A stretch of DNA of 64,000 bases, taken from NCBI GenBank assembly GCA_032622095.1, contig CP136067.1:41459549-41523548 (forward strand), read 5' to 3'. This DNA is from Siphonodentalium dalli. Taxonomy: Eukaryota > Mollusca > Scaphopoda > Gadilida > Siphonodentaliidae. The position numbers were made by a program, and so were the translations under genes. The notes below the pieces were generated by a model. The model saw nothing but the letters and a program-made list of their open reading frames with translations, made no database searches and was not told the origin of the DNA. Of this stretch, positions 10,201 to 19,620 are shown one piece after another; position 1 is the stretch's first letter; every line of letters starts with the position of its first letter.

Positions 10201-11672
10201 GAGGTATTACACTATGCAAAATTGGCGAAATCGTGATGCCACAACACAAAACAGTCTGCGTCTGAATGTGTGATTAGGTTGTGACACCACTTTGTTGGGC
10301 ATAGTAAAACCGGTCTTACCAAGATATACCAAGAACCGGTTGACTTTCGGCATGCATCACTAAGCACATGCATAATATCGAAGCCAACTAATTTGAAATA
10401 GGAAAATTAGGTATAAACCTGTCATTATGTACAGTGGAAAGTTGGAAGAAAATTTGAATACTGGTACTCTACATTATGCTAAATTTATGGAAATGGTTTC
10501 GTCGCGCAAAGGATCGATCGATACTCTGAAACTCGCACCAACAGAAAGGGCGGCATATTTCCAGTCTGAGAGTTCACATACAAGTAATGATTTGGAAAGA
10601 TCTTCGAAAAGATGTGTTGCACACTTGGGAATGGGGATGGAAGGTTGATTTATCAGAACTCGTCCCAATTATGAGTGACCATTATGCAGAAACTTGTGAA
10701 CTTTTGAAGTTCGTTCGTTGTAAATGCAAGTGGTCGTCCTAGAATCCATGCGGTAGTAACTTGTTGTGTCCCAAAAATGGACTGAAACGTGTTGTTGCAT
10801 GTTGATATTGTCGCGGAGATGACTGCATAAACACCGAAGAAATTAGACTGTCTTTACTTTGCTGAGCACATTACGGTTTCTTGTATGTTGTTCAAGTTGT
10901 TTGGCACAGACAAAGTGTGGCTATTGACATGTTAATTGGAGAATAGTCTAAGAAATACATAAGGTTGAAATTTTCAAATTTACGAAATTCGGCCGCCATA
11001 TTGACATCCATCATCACCTTTGGTAACCAAATTATATTCATGTATCGCCTGTGCTATGGTTAAGTAAATATAGCTTCCGTTTTGGCTGGATAGTTTCCAT
11101 ATAAACCAGAGTTCGCGTGCTAATGGGCACCGACTCAAAATATCACGGCCGCTATCTTGAACGCCATTTTGTATCCTGACTGCTTGTACTATTTGTTATG
11201 AATTCGGATATGTTCGTCTTGGTACTTTTCTGCATCAAATAGCATCAAAACTGCTTGTATTGAAATGAGAGATATCAATTTGAATATACATTTGTATTAG
11301 AAAATGTGTTATATACACTTGAAAATTATAATTTCCCAGAATTCGGCGTCCATAGTGATAGCCATCTGCCCCCAGAGACAACGGTTTTATCACTTTGTGT
11401 GTTCTAACACGTGTTACTGTCAATGTGGAATATGTTTGGTGCGATGTGTTCCATATTTACCGAGGTTTCGTATGTTATTGGGCACTGATGGGAAATTTAC
11501 TTTTTGTGTCGGACATATTGGACGCCATCTTGGACCCTGAATTTTCCCATGAGCGGATTTTTGCGGATTTTGGATATGTTGTTCCTGGTTTTTGTTCTGC
11601 GTTGAATGGCACCAAAATCAGTTTGTATCCAATTTCTTCCGGGTTCAACTCTCCCACGACCACACTAATTTT
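7222..11672. mobile_element. candidate transposon with long, internally repeated inverted arms carrying a PIN-like/CXC-family pseudogene
   Basis: The left arm (7,222 to about 7,740) and the right arm (about 10,980 to 11,672) are inverted copies of each other. Strong shared blocks include GGAACAACATATCCAAAATY, AAAATCCGCTCATGGGAAAA and TTCAGGRTCCAARATGGCG. Each arm contains two diverged monomers of about 360 bp, and the order of monomers is mirrored. The left outer limit coincides with where similarity to the 54-kb repeat stops. The interior holds one decayed gene. No target duplication was identified, so the outer ends are approximate. Confidence 0.55.
8331..10846 (+). pseudogene. decayed PIN-like nuclease / cysteine-rich-tail protein of a multicopy invertebrate family
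   Basis: Homology-like segments follow each other on the + strand in shifting frames, so this is a pseudogene with many frameshifts and stops. In order: an N-terminal piece with LINFCDKRELHNL and HSDC; GLYKANGSRVIPITAVAG (about 8,712); FSRLIAITQREEDMGKYFSY (about 9,530); VIDGGALLQRV (about 9,708); FDGYGNGPSIKDHEHRR (about 9,815); GDADTLIV (about 10,030); ILVLLMYQW where acidic residues are expected; EDVYFLSEERK; GCDTT; RYAKFMEM-like and TERAAYFQSE; and a tail with KFVRCKCK, NPCG, NGLK and CRGDDC, broken by stops. From memory this order belongs to an uncharacterised family, often multicopy in molluscs and cnidarians, with a PIN/FEN-like acidic core and a zinc-binding-like C terminus. The function is not established. 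Confidence 0.75.
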
Positions 11673-11679
11673 AGAAAAA

Positions 11680-12210
11680 TGATCCATATGAAGTTTGGTG
11701 AGGATTGGACGAGGGATGTGGTCAGTAGGTTGCCCCAAAACGAATTTAGTCACTCAAAGAGTAAAATCCATTTTCACACTAAGTCCCATTTACATAATAA
11801 GGGTCGTAACCCCCATGTTGCTTCATCAACATACATGAGATCATTAAAATCCGACTGACGATGACCAACACACATATAGCTTCTAAGTTGATACGGCTAG
11901 ACAAACGAAAGGGAGTTTAAGTGGATAGTGATTTATATGCTTAGGTCCGTCCATATTAACGAGCTTAAACGAGGCATCAACAAGTGCACCAAAGAGGTCT
12001 AAGAGCTACCTTGAATATTGATATTAGCATACCACATAGACAACACATATTATCTATGTTTTAGCAATTTGATGTGTATACACACGGCTATTTGTTGTGT
12101 AAACTCTTCAGTACTGGCGAAAAATAAAAATTCTTTGCAGATATAGTATTATGAACGTCCATGTATAATGAGCTCTAGCCCCCAATCCTTGTCCTTGAAT
12201 GCAATGACAT
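11680..12210. other. no recognisable feature
   Basis: AT-rich intergenic DNA between the inverted-repeat element and the hAT element. No motif-bearing open frame and no clear repeat. Confidence 0.4.
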
Positions 12211-12218
12211 GTGGACAT

Positions 12219-13332
12219 CAGGGTTGGGGCGAATACATGCCAATGTAATCGATTATGATTACAAGTACTTTTGATTTACATGATTACGATTACTGATTAC
12301 AATTGTTCCAATGTAATCGATTACGATTACAATTACTTTAGTAAATATAATTGATTACTTTTCGATTACATCTGATTACAATTGTTAGTTTCCAGCCATG
12401 TTCGCATAGGAATAATAATGAAATAAATCAAATTAAAATATTAAAATTTGATAGAATAATATTTCACTAAATAACATAGAAACAAGAAAAGACTGAAATA
12501 ATTGTAAGAAGTAAGCAATAAACACATTATTGGGAATATATTATGTTTTATGTGTATATATTTATGTAAATATATTTTAAATATATTTTTTATTTTCTTA
12601 CATGCATTGCAACTAACGCATAATATTTATGAAAATAGCATTAGAAACAGTTATGAATTATGTGCATGTTCTGTTAGATTCAATACCCAACACAATGAAA
12701 ATAACACTAAGGTTTATTTTATGATCACCCATTGATATCCTGATGAGGATAAAATGAGGCTTAACTCCATGAGTGCAGTAAATGAAACACCAGCTAATTA
12801 GGTTTACCCATGTAGGCATGTACACCACACATGCTTTGTTCAGTTAATTAACCCTATTGTATCAGTGTGACTCTACCTACAGCCATTGTATGCAGCAGTC
12901 CCAATAACATTTAATCCTAAGTGAAGTTGGGTAGCCTATTTATTCATATTAGAACATCTCGTCTGTATCATACGTTTATTGTCATGCATACTGTATTCAA
13001 GCAATTGTGTGTTGTTATCTGTGTCCACTTCCAGAATGTACATGAAAAAATATACTAACTTTCTGATATGTTCTTTGTATCTGTGCACACTCCGCAGTAC
13101 TACAATATGAGACTATGAGTATCCAATAGCCATCCATATGGATATTATTGCAAAAGTAATCAAAAAGTAATCAAAATGTAATAATAATTACAGGTACATT
13201 TGAAAGTAATTGATTACGATTACGGTTAATTGTAATAAAACAAAATCATGATTACTGATTACAGGCCATTACTCCAAATTTTGTAATCGATTACTTTGAT
13301 TAGGATTACTGATTACGATTACACCAAACCTG
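12219..13332. mobile_element. non-autonomous hAT element with intact 8-bp target duplication
   Basis: Ends are CAGGGTTGG and CCAAACCTG. GTGGACAT lies immediately outside both ends (12,211-12,218 and 13,333-13,340), an exact 8-bp target duplication as made by hAT transposases. Subterminal regions on both sides are rich in GTAATCGATTACGATTAC-type motifs in opposite orientations. The roughly 1.1-kb body has no transposase-like frame. Confidence 0.88.
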
Positions 13333-13614
13333 GTGGACATAAATTTTGTCCAAACTTTTGTAGTTTTTAGAAAGTTGTGTTAGAATGATTTATAGACCCC
13401 AAACAACAGTTTATATGGCAACAATAAAATGATTTAATGGCTTAAGCTCTTATAAAAAAAAGCCACAAAACCACATCTAAACCAAAGTCCAATTTTCGTT
13501 GGCGCGAACTCACGGACGGACGGAACCCATTTATATATACCCCCACACACACACCAAACATCGCTTGCGGGGTATGATAAGGAGTGTCGGTCCGTTCAGA
13601 CACAAATCTCAGCC

Positions 13615-14061
13615 TAGATCATGCCATGAATCTCTACCCTGGCTAACCTCCGTAGAGATCATGTTCCTCCAGTACAAAACCTTAGAACTTTTTGAAGTTT
13701 TGACAGGGAACTTTATAAAGTCGAAAACATAACGCCGGGAATATATTTCTTAATGATTATCTGTTCCTCAATAGTGTACTTCACTATATGTTCCAAACTC
13801 GAAATTCCATGCTTTTCTGTGACTTTTGAGAGCCGATATCGAAATAAACATTCAATTAATTACCCAGGAAAAATTCCATAATTGTAAGAAACGCAAAGCA
13901 AAATCGCTCACAAAGTCACTTAAATCGTGAAATTTCGGGACATTCACCTACAGTGAAATACATTATTAAGAAAGAGATAATAAAAATATATATCTTCCCT
14001 GTGTTATTTTTTCGATTTTATAAGGTTCCCTGTGCATAGTAGAGATTCATGGCATGATCTA
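13615..14061. mobile_element. long-TIR MITE family M1, copy 2
   Basis: Ends TAGATCATGCCATGAATCTC and GAGATTCATGGCATGATCTA are near-perfect inverses. Internal blocks such as GAACTTTTTGAAGTTTTGAC and TTTTCTGTGACTTTTG are shared with copies 1 and 3. The right arm is shorter than in copy 1. Confidence 0.75.
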
Positions 14062-14455
14062 ATCTCAGCCATGTAATGAAATTTATAGATTCGCTATCGG
14101 TCTTTCAGAGGAGGGTTCATCACCAGCGATTCAATCATTTGTTTTGAAGACACAACAAAACATGACAAACTTATGATGGTCGCAAGTATAGGCAGCTCTA
14201 ATGAGTGTATTCCAATTGCTTATGTTTTTATGTTTCAGTGTCTGCTTCCACTTGATGGTTATCGGGTGTGTACTTTTGATCCCATTTGATCAGGAAGGTG
14301 AGTTCAGACACGCCACGGTAGAGCATGAGGCCGCATTCACATTCTCGTTAATGTCTGGCATTTGTTAGCACTCAACATTGTAGGAATTTCGTTATAGAGA
14401 GCAGCAATGGCCCGTCCAAGAAAACGAATGCTAAACTATGCTCATAAAATGCATC

Positions 14456-14710
14456 CAGGGACGTGGATATTTATATAGAGGGTCTCCGTCGGAGGGTGTT
14501 CATCTTGAAATTTACAACTGATCCCCTTGAACCACACCAAAATACCATGTTCGTACAATACCAACTGCCGCCCCCTTTGGGTTGGAACTTTCCAACTGGG
14601 ACATCAAACTTTCCAACTGTTGTAAATTTCGAACCTAACGCCCCCAATTATGTTGGAAAATTTCCAACTGACAGCAATTTAATACCAAACTATAGAAGAA
14701 TATGCTACGG
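14456..14710. repeat. short dispersed repeat related to 59,595-59,830
   Basis: CAGGGACGT, GAGGGTCT, GGAGGGTG and a run of phrases resembling TTCCAACTG are shared with the later copy. An 83-codon open frame covers it but has no recognisable domain and is read from repeat sequence. The CAGGG start could be a hAT end; the partner end was not found. Confidence 0.45.
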
Positions 14711-14736
14711 TTGATATAAAAACAACACATTCCATA

Positions 14737-15240
14737 TAGATCATGCCACAAATCTCTATACTTTGGCTAACGCCTGTAGAGATCATATTCCACCAGTACA
14801 AAACCTGGGAACTTTTTGCAGGTTTGACATGGGAACCTTATACAGTTGAAATAATAACACTGGAAATATATTTTTAGTTACCTGTTCCTTAACGATGTAG
14901 ATCACTGTATGTTAAGGTCCCAGTTCGAAATTGCATGCTTTTCTGTGACTTTTGTGAGCCTTTATCGCATTAAACATTCAATTAATTACCCAGCAGATAT
15001 TCCATAATTGCAAGCAAAGCAAAGCAACATCGCTCACAAGTCACTTAAATCGTGAAATTTCGAGTTGGGACCTTCACCTAAGGTGAAGTATATTATTAAG
15101 GAACAGATAATAACTATATTCCCCGCATTATTTGTTCGACTGTATCAGGTTCCCTGTCAACGCTTCAAAATATTTCCATGTTTTGTACTTGTGGATCTCT
15201 ACGGCCGTTAGCCAGATTTAGAGATTCATGGCACGATCTA
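14737..15240. mobile_element. long-TIR MITE family M1, copy 3
   Basis: Starts TAGATCATGCCACAAATCTC and ends GAGATTCATGGCACGATCTA. It has the same internal order as the other M1 copies: GCTAACGCC, GATCATATTCCACCAGTACA, CTTTTCTGTGACTTTTGTGA, then the inverse arm. The ends are more diverged than in copy 2, so it is probably an older insertion. Confidence 0.75.
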
Positions 15241-15410
15241 CAAATTCCCCCACTAACTACTGGTTGCAAAATCAAACAATGAGGACAATTTCAACCTATA
15301 GGTTGTGTAAAATGTTCGACTAATGTTGTGTCAGGCATACTTTCCAACTGTTGACCATTATGACGAAACCCCGTATCGCGCCACGTTGCTGAATGTATCT
15401 GTACCACAGT

Positions 15411-15786
15411 TAAAGACATATTATGTACTTATTCGGGTGCGTGAAACTGATAAGTTAGTATTCAGGCTCTATGCCAATTGGATGAATGCAAAATTCTACT
15501 AACACCGTCGAAAATCTGAAGCAAATCGACCATATCACTCCATGGAAAACGTCGTCTGAACTACTCTCAATTGTAAATAGTTACTACTCGATTCGGGACG
15601 CTTCTATCGGCAATAAACTAATGAAAACGATTTAATAATCATCAAGAGTCACTGCATTTAATTAATACATACTAATGACGGTGTGTGTTGTCAATTTAGA
15701 TATAATATTTGTAAAAATAACTAATTTGAACAAGATTATTCTCCATTTCTATTTTATCACCCCACCGGAGTGTTTCACATCACTTT
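15411..15786. mobile_element. right half of fold-back family F1
   Basis: This matches the right arm of the complete element at 54,868-55,852. Shared blocks include CGATTCGGGACGC, AAAACGTCGTCTGAACTA (near-match), GCAATAAACTAATGAAAACG-like sequence and the terminus CCGGAGTGTTTCACATCACT. The left arm is missing. Confidence 0.65.
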
Positions 15787-17971
15787 AACTGCACATGCAT
15801 AGTTGAGAAGTAAAACACATCCCAAATAGGGTTTAATCCCGGGACCGGGAATTCCCGGGTTCCCGGTTCCGACAGTCGGTCCCGATTCCCGGGAAATTCA
15901 ATGAGCAGAACCGGGAATCAAAATCCCTATATAATTAGAGTAATACCGTCTAATACGTTCGATATTAGAGCCAATATATGATATCTTTCCATAGAACAAA
16001 ACGTGAATATTAATATCTGCCCTTACGGAAGCAGGGTCAACAAGAGTCATGATTGGCAAGTTTGTTAAATTTCAGCGGTGCATGGTAAGTATTTGCTATC
16101 AGGTTGTAGACAGTTTGTTGAGAACGCGGTAAACATGAGTCGATTCAAATAGCCACGCGGGTGCATAGCGCACCAGACCTGTCCAACAACCGTACCGTAA
16201 AACATATTTTTTGTGTTCAGTCAGGGTTCAGTGACAAGTTAGAACTTAGACAACGTCCACCGGTAGTTTCCGACATGTGGCCAAAGTCAAAGAACTGGCT
16301 TCCTGGTTGTGTAAACACACAGTGGGTATAATAATGGGGGAGAAGGGGAACTTGTCATTCAACAACCATGTTTCCAAACTACGTCAACGTTATACACTCA
16401 AAACCAAAATAAAGGATGTCGACTTGCATTTTTTTCACGTTTTACAGTACAGACTATAGTATAAACATAATCTGTTTCAACTGTAAATATTCAAACACGT
16501 GCTTTTTCATACATTTTAGTAGAAATACATCGTCATGTCTTTTGTCAGTAGGCCTACTGTTAATTAATTACACCCACTGGCGTTTGTTAAACATGCAATT
16601 AGTCGCTATTGTAACATCCTCTGTAGACAACGGATCACGAATAAAGCGCCGGGTTTATTATTTTCCTAACCGGATTAATTCACCCTCTTATTTAATGCAT
16701 AGACTACTATAGACTATAGATCTACCGAGCTGTCAAAAGTGGCGGAAATCTTTGCCCCTCCCCGATAACCCACACTGCTTTACAAATAGTGTCATTTATG
16801 GGAATTTTGGGAAATAAAACAACAAGACTAGAAATTTTATTTTAATATTTTAATATTCACATTTAATTGAAAAATTACTTTCTCAAAGTAACTTATACTT
16901 ACATTTACTTAATCTGGAAGCTGCGTATATTTCCCGATACTCGGCGTTAGATCGGCTTTGATCTATTTCATCAGTTTTTATGTCCCGATTTCTTGGGATT
17001 TTTGGTTTCAAGTTGCAAAGGGCCATATCACAGACTCACAGTTTAAAGTCATTAGCTTCACTCCCGGTGGGCATATATTTGATGTCAGACAGAACTGTGC
17101 TCGATATACCACAAGAAAGGTCATAAAAAACTAAAAAGAAAACCCCAATGTGGCATATTATTAGTGCGGTACTCGCCCTGTATTAAATTGTTGAAAACTG
17201 CGATCAGAGTAAGAAATCTTCTCAGATACTAACACATTTTCGGAGCGAATCAGCGCGCGGAGTCTCATGGAATTATATTCGGAGGAAATCGGAACCACCC
17301 GAATAACGACGATCGGCTGGCCCGGGCACGCACGACTGGGAGAACAGCCAAAACAAAGGCCGGCATGTCGATAACGAAAGTAGATTCAACAAAAAGAGAA
17401 AAAAAATAAAAAAAATAATAGGGGGCCTATCATAGTTTTTGCATTCAAGTTTTCTAAGTAAAATGTCGAAATTTTGGCAACTAACAAAGTTTTCACACTC
17501 TGTATATATATTTATATATATATGGAATTTTTGCAAATTTAGGAGAGAATGAGTACGTATTCACAGTGTGCAAAAGACGATTGGCACACCTCCGAAATTA
17601 TCCAGGTTCACCAATAATAAACAAATCTGGGAATTCTGCCTTCTAATCTAACGTCAACATATTTGGCCGAATACAAGGTGAAGTTATCTGCATGCGAATT
17701 ATTGACTTCTGTAAATGTAAATTATAAGCAATATTTCAATAATATTTGACATCACAATAGACCAATCGTGCTGAGCTAGATCGATTGGTCTTCCTGACAC
17801 TGTTGTAAGAGATTTCTTGAATATTGAAATTTTGTTTGCTTGAAGATTTGTTCAAATTTATGATGAATATACCAGCAAAAAATTATACATTGTCTTTCAT
17901 TAGTTTCAAAATTGTCTTTCATTAGTTTCAAAATGAATAAGAATAATTTTTTTTACAAAAAAATGGTTGTA

Positions 17972-18368
17972 ACTTGAAAGAACAATTTAGAGTAAGCCTA
18001 CTCCCTTTATCCAAGATTCATGCTGGCTGTGCATGAAAGACCGATGGGATTATTTTAGCCCGATCGGGCTATTATTGATTGATCGGTGGTTCACCCAGAC
18101 CTGTAGGGTATGCGCGCTATAGTATATATAGATAAGGCGTTTCATGTATGGGAGGCCTATTTCACTTGAAAGAACAATTTAGAGTAGGCCTACTCCCTTT
18201 ATCCAAGATTCAAGATGGCTGTGAAAGAACGATCGGTATATTTTAGCCTGATCGGTCTACTTTAGCCCGATCGGGCTGTTATTGATTGATCGGTGGTTCA
18301 CCCAGACCTGTAGGATATACGCGCTATAGCATATAGATACGGCATTTCATGTATGGGATACCCATTTC
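17972..18368 (+). repeat. tandem duplication, 192-bp unit x2
   Basis: ACTTGAAAGAACAATTTAGA begins each unit (17,972 and 18,164). Shared content includes CTCCCTTTATCCAAGATTCA, GATTGATCGGTGGTTCACCC and CAGACCTGTAGG. Each unit also contains the small palindrome CCCGATCGGG. Confidence 0.85.
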
Positions 18369-18379
18369 ACATTTATTAT

Positions 18380-19620
18380 TCATTTACAATCAAGCGCAAA
18401 TATTTCGCAAAATAACATCTATCATTTGCGCTTCAGTGTAAATCATTTGCGCAAATAAAAATTAATATGCATTGATATCACCCCCCTGAATTAATTTTAA
18501 ATGGCACAGACCCACCATATGAGGGAAGCACCCCCCCCAGTAACCCCAATATCTCTTTTATGACCATGGAAATGGTAGAGATATGTGCAGGATATATCTC
18601 TTTTATAAAATATACTAGATCTCTGGGATGGAGACACAAATTCTTGGGGACAGGGATGCTGATAATATGAAAATTGGGGTTTTCCCCAATTTCAAGTCAA
18701 TAAGTACACCATATGAGGGAAGCGAGTCCCCAGTAACCCCGAATTCCATATTTATGGCCATGGAAATGGTATATATCTGTGTAGGAGATGTCCCTTTAAT
18801 AAAATATACTAGAGCTCTGGGAGTGAGGCACCAATTCTTGGGACACCAGGGACAGAGATGCTGATAAATGCATATGGAAATATTTTTTCTTCAATGTTTC
18901 AGTATTATATGGGGCTACTACTATGGGTCCATGATAATATACTATGAGATGGACTCTATCATTCACAATCAGAGGGAAGTATAAAGGGAGTGTTAGGTAT
19001 TTGCGCTTAAGCGCAAATATATTGATAGACATATACTTGCACTTAAGCGCAAATGATTCATTTTCACATTTTATATTAACTAATTGCATTTAAGCGTAAA
19101 TCAGTTACGCTTAATGTAATCATTTACGCTTAAGCATAATTGACTTATGCGTTATCATAATACATTGGAATTATATTAAGAGCAATAATTTCATCGGCTG
19201 TCTTACCTTATATGTATATTTGTATAATCTGATGTATGTTAACTTACTGGCATTAGTATTGTGGTTGCATCCATTTCAGCTTGAGTATGTGGAGTTCAAT
19301 GGGGGTGTATATGAATTACGGTTAAGCGCAACTCATTTACGCTTAAGTGGATTTCATTTACACTTAAGCGTAATTGAAATGAATTATGCTTAAGCAAATA
19401 CATGTACCTATCTCCAACTGGTTTCCTCAGTCTGAACATCCATCTTAGTATGGGATCTGGGTGGAGTCCTCACCTATGTTTGAGTAATGTTTTATGGCCT
19501 GAGTTATAATTTGAGTTTAGAGCAAATCACATGGGAGTCTTTTTTACATTTATTATTTATTTGCATACAAATATTTGCGCTTAAGCATAAAGCAATTGCG
19601 CTTACTTAGTGCAAATACAC
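18380..19620. repeat. cluster of degenerate GCGCTTAAGCGC palindromes
   Basis: Many copies of ATTTGCGCTTAAGCGCAAAT, perfect near 19,002 and degenerate near 18,382, 18,421, 19,035, 19,085, 19,110, 19,322, 19,340, 19,360, 19,572 and 19,600. They are spaced irregularly at roughly 15-250 bp. A further half-site pair is at about 52,530-52,560. No gene overlaps them. Confidence 0.7.
18513..18870 (+). repeat. tandem duplication, about 195-bp unit x2
   Basis: ACCATATGAGGGAAGC begins each unit (18,513 and 18,708). CCAGTAACCCC, CCATGGAAATGGTA, AAAATATACTAGA and GGGACAG...GATGCTGATAA follow in the same order in both. Confidence 0.8.

Noticed and set aside
11475-11753. 92-codon minus-strand protein
   Set aside because: It is read from the repeated inverted arm. 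The similar sequence at 7.3 kb has no equivalent long frame with matching ends.
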